Below, piece by piece: positions 19,810-29,839 of a stretch of 64,000 nt of DNA; within the stretch, counting starts at the first letter, position 1; the number at the start of each line of letters is the position of its first letter. The notes beneath the pieces were generated by a model that searched no databases, was not told the DNA's origin, and saw only the letters and a list, made by a program, of their open reading frames with translations. The DNA comes from Rhizobium aethiopicum (GTDB lineage Bacteria; Pseudomonadota; Alphaproteobacteria; Rhizobiales; Rhizobiaceae), in assembly GCF_014197535.1 (NCBI RefSeq), contig NZ_JACIFV010000004.1, positions 310,001 to 374,000 on the forward strand. The letters are read 5' to 3'. A program made the position numbers and the translations under genes.

Positions 19810-20358
19810 CTAGAGGCGCAGCGACCAGCGCTGTCCATTGCTGGTCATCCGAACGACCACCAGCGGCTCGACATCGACGAGCCAGAAGGAGGGGAGGGGA
19901 GCCTGAAGCACATGCGCAATCGCTGTTCTTATAATCGATGCGTGGGTGACGGCTATCACATGGCCGCCGAGCGTGGATTGCTCATCCATCCAGCCGGCGA
20001 CGCGCGTCCGCAGACCGAGAAAACTGTCGCCGCCATGTGGGGCGGCTTCCGGATCGCTCATCCAAGCCATGAGGTTCTCCGGCTCTTCGGTGCCGATTGC
20101 CGCAATCGGCCTGCCGGCCCAGCGGCCATTGTCGCAGTCGGCAAGCCGCTGTTCTATTTGAGCGTCGAGACGGAGGGCTGTAGCGGTCTGGCGGGCACGC
20201 AAAGCCGGGCTCGTGACGATCCGGTCGGCGCGAGGCAGGGCAGTCATCCGGGCGGCTTCTTCAGAGGCCTTGTCTTCCAGCGGCTCATCCAGCGGGAACA
20301 GGGCCTTGCGGCTCGCCGCCGTGGCGCCGTGACAGATCCAGGTGAGGCGGGTATTCAC
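19810..20358 (-). CDS. histidine-phosphatase-fold protein with altered RHG motif
   Basis: About 182 residues from a GTG start (20358). The fold signatures are TWICHGAT at the N-terminus, SPALRARQTA, and THASIIRTAIAH with the second active-site His. The usual RHG catalytic triplet reads CHG: the nucleophilic His is kept but the Arg is replaced by Cys. Its place next to the cobalamin riboswitch and cbtBA suggests a role in cobalamin metabolism, as CobC-type phosphatases have; this is guilt by association only. The open frame continues upstream through the riboswitch but looks non-coding there. Confidence 0.75.
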   Translation of the reverse strand: MNTRLTWICHGATAASRKALFPLDEPLEDKASEEAARMTALPRADRIVTSPALRARQTATALRLDAQIEQRLADCDNGRWAGRPIAAIGTEEPENLMAWMSDPEAAPHGGDSFLGLRTRVAGWMDEQSTLGGHVIAVTHASIIRTAIAHVLQAPLPSFWLVDVEPLVVVRMTSNGQRWSLRL

Positions 20359-20418
20359 GGTTGTTCCGATCTTCGCAATACGGTGGGGACGACCCTTCGC
20401 CGGCGTCTCGAAGTTTCG

Positions 20419-20448
20419 TTGACAGTCTCTTCGGCGTCCAGATATAAC
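20419..20448 (+). promoter_or_regulatory. promoter of the cobalamin-riboswitch transcript
   Basis: A consensus -35 TTGACA (20419-20424) and an -10 ATATAA (20442-20447) are separated by 17 bases. The inferred transcript start, about 20455, coincides with the beginning of the riboswitch aptamer. Confidence 0.7.
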
Positions 20449-20451
20449 CGT

Positions 20452-20550
20452 GCTGTTGCGGGTTTGGAAGCCGGTGGAAATCCGGCGCGGTCGCGCCACT
20501 GTGACCAGCGTTTCGAAGTTCTTTACGCTGGAAGTCAGACCCTGCCGCAC
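20452..20550 (+). promoter_or_regulatory. cobalamin (B12) riboswitch
   Basis: The conserved core is seen in order: GGAAGCCGGTGGAAATCCGG (20466-20485), CGCGCCACTGTGA (about 20492-20504), a variable hairpin (CCAGCG with CGCTGG), and the B12 box GGAAGTCAGACC (20530-20541) followed by CTGCCGCAC. It controls cbtB, whose ATG lies 40 bases downstream. Cobalamin binding is expected to reduce expression of this cobalt uptake operon, most likely by masking the ribosome site. Confidence 0.93.
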
Positions 20551-20589
20551 AACACTCTTTCGACTGAACGCGTCATTCCGGAGGGATAC

Positions 20590-20799
20590 ATGTCTGACAC
20601 CACTTTCGCGCCCGTTGCGGCACCGGCGCCAATCCCTGTAGGGGAAATCCTGCCCTGGGCGGTTTTCGGCGGCCTGCTGATGCTCATCGTTCTTTATTTC
20701 GTCGGCACCGAGGAAGGCGCGATGGCGCTGTTCAACGGCATGTATGTGCACGAATTCGTGCATGATGGCCGCCATCTCCTGGGCTTTCCCTGCCACTAA
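20590..20799 (+). CDS. cbtB: cobalt transporter subunit CbtB
   Basis: 69 residues with one membrane segment (WAVFGGLLMLIVLYFVG) and a His-rich C-terminus (YVHEFVHDGRHLLGFPCH) that should bind metal. This length and layout are typical of CbtB, which is found with CbtA downstream of B12 riboswitches. GGAGGG lies five bases before the ATG. Confidence 0.92.
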   Translation: MSDTTFAPVAAPAPIPVGEILPWAVFGGLLMLIVLYFVGTEEGAMALFNGMYVHEFVHDGRHLLGFPCH

Positions 20800-20839
20800 A
20801 GCGCATCGCGATCTTTCAGATTCGCTTCTCACGCTTTAG
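20796..20839. repeat. rhizobial palindromic repeat between cbtB and cbtA
   Basis: CTAAAGCG (20796-20803) and CGCTTTAG (20832-20839) are perfect complements flanking a second imperfect pairing (GCGATC with GATTCGC-like sequence). I recall similar intergenic elements in many rhizobial genomes. It overlaps the cbtB stop codon and could act as a weak terminator or processing site between the two genes. Confidence 0.5.
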
Positions 20840-20913
20840 GTCGTCGTTTACGCATGTCGTTATCGCAAAACTGCTGCACACTTTTGTGCGACATGCTTAG
20901 TGGGAATATTGAG

Positions 20914-21648
20914 ATGGTTGGAAAGCTTCTGCTTCGCGGCATGCTCGCGGGCCTGATTGCTGGCATCCTCGTTTTCGCTTTCGCCCATATCTTCGGCGAG
21001 CCGCTGGTCGATGCGGCAATCGCCTTCGAGGAGGCGAGCGCCCAGGCGGCGGGCGATGCTGCCGAACCTGAAATCGTCAGCCGGGCCACGCAGGCTGGTC
21101 TCGGCCTTTTCACCGGCGTCATGGGCTACAGTATCGCCGTCGGCGGGCTTTTTTCGCTCGCCTTCGCCTTCGTACACGGCCGCTTCAGCAGCCTATCGGC
21201 GCGCGGCACTTCGGCCGTCATCGCCATTGCCGCCTTCGTGGCGGTCGTGCTCGTTCCCGGCATCAAATATCCGGCCAACCCGCCGGCTGTCGGCAATCCC
21301 GATACGATCGGCGTCAGGACCGAACTGTTCTTCCTGATGATCGTCGTTTCGCTCGCTTCGCTGGTTGCCGCGATCGCACTGTCGCGCCGCCTTAGCGAGC
21401 GCTTCGGTCTCTGGAACGGCGCGATCATCGCCGGCATCGCCTATCTCGTCTTCATCGGCTTCGTGCTTTATCTGCTGCCGCCTATCAACGAGGTGCCCGA
21501 GAACTTCTCGGCGATGGTGCTCTGGCGTTTCCGCACCACCTCCCTCGGCATGCACGCGATCCTTTGGGCAGCGCTCGGTCTGGTTTTCGGAGCGCTGGCC
21601 GAAAGGCGTCTTGCCGCCAAGAGTGGACTGCGGCCGGCGTTCCGGTGA
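20914..21648 (+). CDS. cbtA: cobalt transporter subunit CbtA
   Basis: 244-residue integral membrane protein with about six hydrophobic segments, beginning MVGKLLLRGMLAGLIAGILV as in CbtA. Conserved features include FGEPLVDAAIAFEE and VPGIKYPANPPAVGNPDTIG between segments. It is the likely permease of the cobalt system with CbtB. Earlier in-frame ATGs exist (20854, 20893), but the family start is at 20914. The stop overlaps the next start by one base. Confidence 0.9.
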   Translation: MVGKLLLRGMLAGLIAGILVFAFAHIFGEPLVDAAIAFEEASAQAAGDAAEPEIVSRATQAGLGLFTGVMGYSIAVGGLFSLAFAFVHGRFSSLSARGTSAVIAIAAFVAVVLVPGIKYPANPPAVGNPDTIGVRTELFFLMIVVSLASLVAAIALSRRLSERFGLWNGAIIAGIAYLVFIGFVLYLLPPINEVPENFSAMVLWRFRTTSLGMHAILWAALGLVFGALAERRLAAKSGLRPAFR

Positions 21649-22271
21649 TGCGGCATATCGGCAGGTTTGCTTTTCTCGGTCTCATTGCGACCCTGTTGCC
21701 AATGTTTATCGGAAATGTCCTCGCCCATGGGAGCAGCTCTGGCGGCTCCCATGCCGGGCTCGATATTCCGGCAATTTCCCACGGCGAGATGGCGGTCATT
21801 TCGGAGTATCGCAGCAGCATCAGCATGCTGGCGTCACGGGCGGCCGATACGAACGAACCGTTCCGGCGTGTCCTGAACTATGCCGAAATCCAGTATTCCT
21901 ATTGCCTCTGGGGTCGGATGCCCGGCAGCGTGACGGACGAGGAGAGCCCGTTCAACGAATGCGCCCATGCCTATCTCGCGGCGACGAAAGCCGTGCTGCT
22001 GGCGATGCGTGAGATGCCGCGGGAGGCAACCGCGGCGGGCGAAATCATCTCGGCCATCGACGCCGAGATGGCGGGTCGCGGGCTTGCCTTCATTACCTGC
22101 CAGTTCAGCGGCGAGGCATTCAATACCGCCAATATCGTCAAGCCGAGCTGGAGCAAGGTGCCGCTTCATCCTGCCAGCATGGCGTCCCTGACGGGGTTGG
22201 CCGCCATGTTGGGGCTTGCCATCCTGACGCTTCGCCGTTTCCTGCGGCCGAAGGCTCAGTCGTCGGAATAG
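21648..22271 (+). CDS. exported, membrane-anchored protein of unknown function in the cobalt operon
   Basis: 207 residues, starting on the last base of the cbtA stop (TGATG), so it is translationally coupled. It has a signal peptide (FAFLGLIATLLPMFIGNVLA), then a mature N-terminus rich in His and Ser (HGSSSGGSHAGLDIPAISH), a central soluble region with Cys residues (IQYSYCLWG, FNECAHAY, FITCQFSG) and a C-terminal membrane segment (SLTGLAAMLGLAILTL) with a basic tail. I do not recognise the family. Operon position and possible metal ligands suggest a part in cobalt capture. It overlaps the convergent gene by 16 bases. Confidence 0.75.
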   Translation: MRHIGRFAFLGLIATLLPMFIGNVLAHGSSSGGSHAGLDIPAISHGEMAVISEYRSSISMLASRAADTNEPFRRVLNYAEIQYSYCLWGRMPGSVTDEESPFNECAHAYLAATKAVLLAMREMPREATAAGEIISAIDAEMAGRGLAFITCQFSGEAFNTANIVKPSWSKVPLHPASMASLTGLAAMLGLAILTLRRFLRPKAQSSE

Positions 22272-22918
22272 CGCTGCTCGCGCCACGGATCGCCATACAT
22301 GTGGTATCCGTTCTTTTCCCAGAAGCCGGCCTCGTCGGCGGCGAGCAACTCGATGCGGCGCAGCCATTTGGCGCTTTTCCAGAAATAAAGATGCGGCACG
22401 ACGAGGCGCATTGGGCCGCCGTGCTCCGGTGTCAGCGGCAGGCCTTCCCAGGAGGTCGCCAGGATCGCATCCTCGGCGGCGAAATCGGCGAGCGGCAGAT
22501 TGGTGGTGTAGCCGTCATAGCTCGTCAGCATCACGTAGGCTGCTTCCGGTTTCGGCATGGCGCGATCGAGCAGATCCCGCGTCGAAACGCCTTTCCAGTT
22601 GTTGTCATAACGCGACCAGGTGGTGACGCAGTGGATGTCGCTCACCCCAGTGCTCTGCTCCATCGCCTGGAAATCGGCCCAGGTGAGGGTGAGAGGCGTT
22701 TCGACCAAACCAGGCACTTCAAGCCGCCAGCTCTCGGTTGAAATGACCGGCTGCTGGCCGAGATCGAGCACCGGCCAATTCTTGACGAGGTGCTGGCCGG
22801 GCGGCAGGCGCTCGGTCTCGGGCCTGCTGATGCGCCCGGTCAGGAACTTGCCCTCTGACGCCCAGCGGCGCTTGGAGCTGGTGAGCTTGCTGTCGGCGGG
22901 CGTTTGGTCGTCGCTCAT
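22256..22918 (-). CDS. sulfite-oxidase-like molybdopterin oxidoreductase
   Basis: 220 residues, the size of a stand-alone molybdopterin-binding domain of the sulfite oxidase/MsrP superfamily. GISRPETERLPPGQHLVKNWPV-type N-terminal sequence, DIHCVTTWSRYDNNWKGV with the Mo-coordinating Cys, SYDGYTTNLPL and EHGGPMRLVVPHLYFWKSAKW are present. There is no Tat or Sec signal, so it seems cytoplasmic, unlike MsrP. No heme domain is attached. ATG 22918 has AAGGAAA upstream. The electron partner and substrate are unknown. Confidence 0.88.
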   Translation of the reverse strand: MSDDQTPADSKLTSSKRRWASEGKFLTGRISRPETERLPPGQHLVKNWPVLDLGQQPVISTESWRLEVPGLVETPLTLTWADFQAMEQSTGVSDIHCVTTWSRYDNNWKGVSTRDLLDRAMPKPEAAYVMLTSYDGYTTNLPLADFAAEDAILATSWEGLPLTPEHGGPMRLVVPHLYFWKSAKWLRRIELLAADEAGFWEKNGYHMYGDPWREQRYSDD

Positions 22919-23027
22919 GAATGGGTTTCCTTGCGGTGCAGCAATAGGACATCCGTCCCTGCCGAGTGTCAAGTTCCGGTGAGCCCTTGGAAATCCTCGC
23001 TTGCCTCATTAAACTGAGCCGTCGGGC

Positions 23028-24898
<1,871 letters not shown>

Positions 24899-24902
<4 letters not shown>

Positions 24903-26233
24903 ATGATGCGAAAATCCTGCTCGTCGACGACGAGGAAGAATTGCGCCGTTCGACGGCACAGGCGCTGGAGCTCTCCGGATTCAGCGTCGAGACCTTTTCG
25001 AACGGCGATCATGTGCTGGAACTGATCGGCTACAGTTTTCCCGGCGTCGTCGTCAGCGATATCCGTATGCCCGGCCTGGACGGCATGACCTTGATGCAGA
25101 GGATCCGCGAGATCGATCCGGAGGTGCCGGTCATTCTCGTCACCGGCCACGGCGACGTGCAACTTGCGGTGAAGGCGATGCGCGAAGGCGCCTATGATTT
25201 CATCGAAAAACCGTTCACGCCTGAAATGCTCGCGGGCGTCATTCGCCGGGCGATGGAGCGGCGCAGCCTGGTGCTCGAAAACCGGATTCTGAAGGCCGTC
25301 GCCGGAAAGCGCGACGATCTCGAGGCGCGGCTGCCGGGGCGCACCCAGGTGATGGTGGATCTGCGCTATCGGATCCGCGCGATCGGCGGCAGCGATGCGG
25401 ATACGCTCATCGTCGGTGATACCGGGGCGGGCAAGGAGGTCGTGGCCCGCGCACTTCATGATATCAGCGCTCGGGCGAGCCGGCCGTTCATTGCTATCAA
25501 TTGCGCCGCCCTGCCGGCAAATCTGATCGAGAGCGAGCTCTTCGGCCATGAGGCCGGCGCCTTTCCCGGCGCCGTCAGGCCGCGTTACGGAAAATTCGAA
25601 CACGGGCGCGGCGGCACCATCCTGCTCGACGAGATCGGTTCCATGCCCTTCGACCTGCAGGCGAAGTTCCTGCGGGTGCTGCAGGAGCGGGTGATCTCCA
25701 GGCTCGGATCGAACGAGATCGTGCCGCTCGACGTGCGGTTCATCGCGACGAGCAAGGTCGATCTGGAGGCGGAGGTCGCGGGCGGCCGCTTCCGCGCCGA
25801 TCTTCTTTACCGGCTGAACGTCGCGACGCTGCACGTGCCGTCACTGTCGCAGCGGCGGGCAGACATTCCGCTGCTCTTCCTGCAGTTGGTGCGGGAAGCG
25901 GCCGCCCGCTACGGCCGAGACGAGGTGGCCGTGCCGCCGGAGGTGATCTCCGACATCGCCCAGCGCGACTGGCCGGGCAACGTGCGTGAGTTGAGGAATG
26001 CCGCCGACCGGCTGGTCCTTGGGCTCGACAATGGCGGACGGCAGACCGAGGAGGCAACCGGACTTGCGGAGCGGGTCGCCGAATTCGAGCGAGGGATTAT
26101 CGCCAGCGCGCTGGTGGCGCATGGCGGCAGCCTTAGGCCGGTTTATGAATCCCTCGGCATCTCCCGCAAGACCCTTTACGAAAAGATGCAAAAATATGGC
26201 CTCGACAAGCGGATGCTGACCACCGAAAGCTGA
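24899..26233 (+). CDS. DctD-like NtrC-family response regulator with GAFPGA loop
   Basis: 444 residues: receiver domain (phospho-acceptor D54, K104), AAA+ domain with Walker A GDTGAGKE (173-180), Walker B GGTILLDEIG, and a C-terminal Fis-type helix-turn-helix (YESLGISRKTLYEKMQKYG). The sigma-54 contact loop, normally GAFTGA, reads GAFPGA (220-225). The Thr is the key contact residue, so activation of sigma-54 may be weakened or absent and the protein may work in another way; this is inference. Paired with the upstream kinase, it probably controls the tctCBA genes next door. Confidence 0.9.
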
Positions 26234-26290
26234 CTTCGGGTTCCCGGTGCATTCTCCGAGGGTAATGGTGCTGCAGCCCTGGAACGTCGC

Positions 26291-26316
26291 GCGATGGGTG
26301 GAAATCCACCCATCGC
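26291..26316. promoter_or_regulatory. perfect 12-bp-arm inverted repeat before tctC
   Basis: GCGATGGGTGGA (26291-26302) and its exact complement (26305-26316) are separated by AA. No T-run follows, so it is not a normal terminator. It lies about 170 bases upstream of tctC, a suitable place for the binding site of the adjacent NtrC-type regulator. I found no clear -24/-12 sigma-54 promoter between it and the gene. Confidence 0.55.
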
Positions 26317-26485
26317 CTATGCCGTTTGTTTCCAAATCGACCCATGCTGCATTGCACTGCCGCAGAATCGTCTTGCGGACGCGACGGTAGTGATTGCGGC
26401 TCGATTTCTCCCGTCGGCAAATAGGCAATCCGAACCGGCGCGGAGGATGTGTCGGCGGGCTTGTTGTTTCATCAGGGAGGAAATG

Positions 26486-27469
26486 ATGAAAATCCTGAAG
26501 GCCATGCTCGGCCTGACCGCGGCTGCCGCGGTCTCTCTTCTCGCCGGCGTCGCTTCGGCGCAAACCTATCCCGAGCGCACCATCACCATGGTCGTTCCCT
26601 TTGCGGCGGGCGGCCCGACCGATACCGTCGCGCGCCTGGTGGCTGAATCCATGTCGAAGGATCTCGGTCAGCAGATCGTCGTCGAAAATGTCGGCGGTGC
26701 CGGCGGCACGCTCGGCGCCGGCCGCGTGGCGAACGCTGACCCCGATGGCTACACCATTCTTTTGCACCATATCGGCATGGCGACCAGCGCCACGCTCTAT
26801 CGCAAGCTCGCCTACGACACGCTCGGCGCCTTCGAGTATGTCGGCCTCGTCACCGAGGTGCCGATGACGATCGTCGCGCGCAAGGATTTCGAGCCGACCG
26901 ATCTCAAGGGACTGATCGATTACGTCAAAGCCAACAAGGATAAGGTGACGGTCGCCAATGCCGGCATCGGTGCGGCTTCGCATCTCTGCGGCATGATGTT
27001 CATGAGCGCCATCCAGACGCCGCTCACGACCGTTCCCTATAAAGGAACCGGCCCGGCGATGACGGATCTGCTCGGCGGCCAGGTTGATATCATGTGCGAC
27101 CAGACCACCAACACGACGAAGCAGATCAAGGGCGGCACGATCAAGGCTTACGCGGTGACCTCACCGAAGCGCCTCGACGTGCTGAAGGACGTACCGACGG
27201 CTGTCGAAGCCGGTCTGCCGGGCTTCGAAGTCGGCATCTGGCATGGAATCTACACGCCGAAGGGTACGCCGACCGCGATCAACGAGCGCCTGTCGAAGTC
27301 GCTGCAGCTGGCACTGAAGGATCCGAATGTCGGCGCCCGCTTCGCCGAACTCGGCACGGCGCCGTCTTCCGATGCAGATGCGACGCCTGCTGCTTTGAAA
27401 GCCAAGCTCGAAAGCGAGATCGCCCGCTGGAAGCCGGTGATCGAGGCTGCCGGGGAATATGCGGACTAG
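26486..27469 (+). CDS. tctC: tripartite tricarboxylate transporter binding protein TctC
   Basis: 327 residues with a signal peptide (KAMLGLTAAAAVSLLAGVASA, cut before QTYPERTITMVVPF). The mature protein shows the TctC/Bug family hallmarks PFAAGGPTDTVARL, VENVGGAGGTLGA and VPYKGTGPAMTDLLGGQVD. It binds a carboxylate (citrate-like) in the periplasm for the TctAB permease. ATG 26486 is five bases after GGGAGG; the directly preceding ATG at 26483 is too close. Confidence 0.93.
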   Translation: MKILKAMLGLTAAAAVSLLAGVASAQTYPERTITMVVPFAAGGPTDTVARLVAESMSKDLGQQIVVENVGGAGGTLGAGRVANADPDGYTILLHHIGMATSATLYRKLAYDTLGAFEYVGLVTEVPMTIVARKDFEPTDLKGLIDYVKANKDKVTVANAGIGAASHLCGMMFMSAIQTPLTTVPYKGTGPAMTDLLGGQVDIMCDQTTNTTKQIKGGTIKAYAVTSPKRLDVLKDVPTAVEAGLPGFEVGIWHGIYTPKGTPTAINERLSKSLQLALKDPNVGARFAELGTAPSSDADATPAALKAKLESEIARWKPVIEAAGEYAD

Positions 27470-27489
27470 TGAGGGATGTGCCAGGAATA

Positions 27490-27615
27490 GCCCTCACTCT
27501 GACCCTCTCCCAGCAAACGGGGAGAGGGGACCTGCCCTGAGCAATCGCGGAAAAGGCGAGAGGCTTGCGGCTTCTCCCCGCAAGCGGGGAGAAGGTGCCG
27601 GCAGGCGGATGAGGG
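27490..27615. repeat. RIME-type rhizobial intergenic mosaic element
   Basis: Two strong palindromes in one block: CCCTCTCCC with GGGGAGAGGG (27503-27528), and CTTCTCCCCG with CGGGGAGAAG (27571-27594). The surrounding sequence (CTCACTCTGACCC at one end, GGATGAGGGGC at the other) is as I remember for Rhizobium RIME elements. It sits between tctC and tctB, and could tune the excess of binding protein over permease through mRNA stability. Confidence 0.8.
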
Positions 27616-27663
27616 GCAATCGCTGCAGCGTCACGTGAACCATCTCCAACTCCAGGAGACACC

Positions 27664-28125
27664 ATGAAATCCATCAGTTTCGATAGTACCAATGCGATCT
27701 GCGGCGCGCTTTTCATCGCGACCGGCGCTTTCTTTGCCTATCAGTCGGTCGGGCTCGACCTCGGCACGGCATTGCGCATGGGTCCCGGCTATTTCCCGTT
27801 CATTCTTGCGTGCGCGCTGATACTTCTCGGCGCGATCATCTTCATTCAGGCGCTGCGTGTGGAGGGGGAGCCGGTCGATCCCTTCGCCTGGCGCGGCATG
27901 CTCTTCATTCTGCCGGCTCCCGTCTTCTTCGGATTGACGGTGCGCGGGCTTGGATTTGCGCCGGCGCTGTTCTTCACAGCCTTCATCGCGTGCTTTGCGT
28001 CGCGCAAGATGAACCTGGTGTTCGCGGTCATCCTGTCGCTGCTGCTGACGATCTTTTCGGTCGCCGTCTTCAGCTATGGGCTCGGACTGCCGTTCGAGCG
28101 GTTCGGCCCCTGGGTCCGGTTCTAG
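27664..28125 (+). CDS. tctB: tripartite tricarboxylate transporter small permease TctB
   Basis: 153 residues with four hydrophobic segments, the usual TctB size and layout. RMGPGYFPFILACALILLGA is the most conserved family signature. It assists TctA in the inner membrane. CCAGGAG precedes the ATG. It lies between tctC and tctA. Confidence 0.92.
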   Translation: MKSISFDSTNAICGALFIATGAFFAYQSVGLDLGTALRMGPGYFPFILACALILLGAIIFIQALRVEGEPVDPFAWRGMLFILPAPVFFGLTVRGLGFAPALFFTAFIACFASRKMNLVFAVILSLLLTIFSVAVFSYGLGLPFERFGPWVRF

Positions 28126-28134
28126 GAGGCGACG

Positions 28135-29640
28135 ATGGATCTTTTCAGCAATCTCGCGCTCGGCTTTGCCACGGCGGCAACGCTCGACAATCTTCTCTTC
28201 TGCCTGATCGGCGTGCTGCTCGGCACGCTGATCGGCGTGCTGCCCGGCATCGGCGCCACGGCGACGATCGCCATGCTTTTGCCGATCACCTTCCAGCTTG
28301 AGCCGGTCTCCTCACTCATCATGCTCGCCGGCATCTATTACGGCGCGCAATATGGCGGCTCGACAACGGCGATCCTCATCAACATGCCGGGCGAATCCTC
28401 GTCTGCCGTCACCGCGATCGACGGCTATCAGATGGCGCGGAAGGGCAGGGCGGGGCCGGCGCTGGCGATCGCGGCCCTCGGCTCGTTCTTCGCCGGAACG
28501 GTCTCGACCTTTCTCGTTGCGGTCTTCGCGCCGCCGCTGACCGACATCGCACTGCAATTCGGGTCGGCTGAATATTTCTCGTTGATGATCGTCGGCCTCG
28601 TTTCCTCGATCGCGCTGGCGCATGGCTCAGTTGTCAAGGCCTTGGCGATGGTGGCGCTCGGACTGCTGCTCGGCCTCGTCGGCACCGATATCTATACCGG
28701 CACGCCGCGTTTCACGCTCGGCATCCGTGAATATGCCGACGGGCTGAATTTCGTGGCGCTCGCCGTCGGCGTCTTCGGTGTCGCTGAAATCCTGCGCAAT
28801 CTCGAGGGAGAGTCGACACGCACGGTGCTGATGGCCAAGGTATCGGGTCTCTTGCCTTCGCGCCAGGAATTCAAGGAGATGATCGCGCCCATCATCCGCG
28901 GCACCGCGATCGGTTCGGCGCTCGGCATCCTGCCGGGTGGCGGGGCGATCCTCGCCTCCTTCGCCTCCTACACGGTGGAAAAGCGCTTGTCGAAGACGCC
29001 GAAGGAATTCGGCCAGGGCGCGGTCGCCGGCGTCGCAGGGCCGGAATCGGCCAACAATGCCGGCGCGCAGACCTCATTCATTCCGCTGCTGACGCTCGGT
29101 ATTCCGGCTAATCCCGTCATGGCGCTGATGATCGGAGCGATGATCATCCAGGGCATCGTGCCGGGCCCGAACGTCGCCACCGAGCAGCCGGCGCTGTTCT
29201 GGGGCATCATCGCCTCGATGTGGATCGGCAATCTGATGCTCGTCATCCTTAACCTGCCGCTGATCGGGCTCTGGGTGAAGCTTTTGACGGTGCCTTATTA
29301 CGTACTCTTCCCCATCATCATGGCCTTCTGCTCGATCGGGGTCTACAGCGTCAATTCCAACGTCTACGACCTCTATGCCGTCGCCTTCTTCGGCCTCATC
29401 GGGTATGTGCTGGCCAAGCTCCGCTGCGAGCCGGCGCCGCTGCTGCTCGGCTTCGTGCTCGGGCCGTTGCTGGAAGAGAATCTCAGACGCGCCATGATCC
29501 TGTCGCGCGGTGACCCCAGCACCTTCATCACGCGGCCGATCAGCGCCACGCTTCTGGCAATCGCGGTCGCCGTACTGATCGTCGTCTTCCTGCCGAGCGT
29601 CAGGAAGAAGCGCGAGGAGGTGTTCGTCGAAGAAGCATAG
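28135..29640 (+). CDS. tctA: tripartite tricarboxylate transporter large permease TctA
   Basis: 501 residues with about twelve hydrophobic segments. TctA signatures: GVLPGIGATATIAMLLPITF, YYGAQYGGSTTAILINMPGE, and GAVAGVAGPESANNAGAQTS in the second half. It is the transport channel, probably ion-driven. It starts nine bases after tctB. Its TAG stop lies inside the first of two downstream palindromes. Confidence 0.95.
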   Translation: MDLFSNLALGFATAATLDNLLFCLIGVLLGTLIGVLPGIGATATIAMLLPITFQLEPVSSLIMLAGIYYGAQYGGSTTAILINMPGESSSAVTAIDGYQMARKGRAGPALAIAALGSFFAGTVSTFLVAVFAPPLTDIALQFGSAEYFSLMIVGLVSSIALAHGSVVKALAMVALGLLLGLVGTDIYTGTPRFTLGIREYADGLNFVALAVGVFGVAEILRNLEGESTRTVLMAKVSGLLPSRQEFKEMIAPIIRGTAIGSALGILPGGGAILASFASYTVEKRLSKTPKEFGQGAVAGVAGPESANNAGAQTSFIPLLTLGIPANPVMALMIGAMIIQGIVPGPNVATEQPALFWGIIASMWIGNLMLVILNLPLIGLWVKLLTVPYYVLFPIIMAFCSIGVYSVNSNVYDLYAVAFFGLIGYVLAKLRCEPAPLLLGFVLGPLLEENLRRAMILSRGDPSTFITRPISATLLAIAVAVLIVVFLPSVRKKREEVFVEEA

Positions 29641-29689
29641 AGCATGATGCCGAAAAGTGTCAGCGGTTTTCGGACGAGATCATGCTCTA
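29638..29689. repeat. palindromic element and probable terminator after tctA
   Basis: TAGAGCATGAT (29638-29648) pairs with ATCATGCTCTA (29679-29689), and inside it CCGAAAA (29650-29656) pairs with TTTTCGG (29667-29673). The resulting long hairpin includes the tctA stop codon. I recall this AGCATGAT...ATCATGCTC element downstream of many Rhizobium genes. Confidence 0.65.
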
Positions 29690-29702
29690 AGTCTTTAATT
29701 GA

Positions 29703-29745
29703 GAACAGGATTCAATTTTAGGCCTGGCCTAAAATCATCCTGTTC
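29703..29745. repeat. second palindromic element downstream of tctA
   Basis: GAACAGGAT (29703-29711) pairs with ATCCTGTTC (29737-29745), and inside it TTTTAGGCC (29716-29724) pairs with GGCCTAAAA (29726-29734) around a single T. It follows the first palindrome closely, and the two seem to form one composite repeat. Confidence 0.65.
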
Positions 29746-29839
29746 AGGGGTTGAATTCGCGAGTTGTTTGATGAACAACGAATGATCTGACGCGGGCGCC
29801 GTTCGGGCGCCCGTTTCACATGGAGGGATATCCAGGCCC

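Noticed and set aside
20359..20832. Upstream extension of the histidine-phosphatase frame to 340 residues
   Set aside because: The extension runs antisense through the cobalamin riboswitch and cbtB and has no domain signature; the GTG at 20358 gives the family N-terminus.
26234..26485. A sigma-54 promoter upstream of tctC
   Set aside because: I looked for GG-N10-GC with consensus flanks and found no acceptable match on the plus strand.
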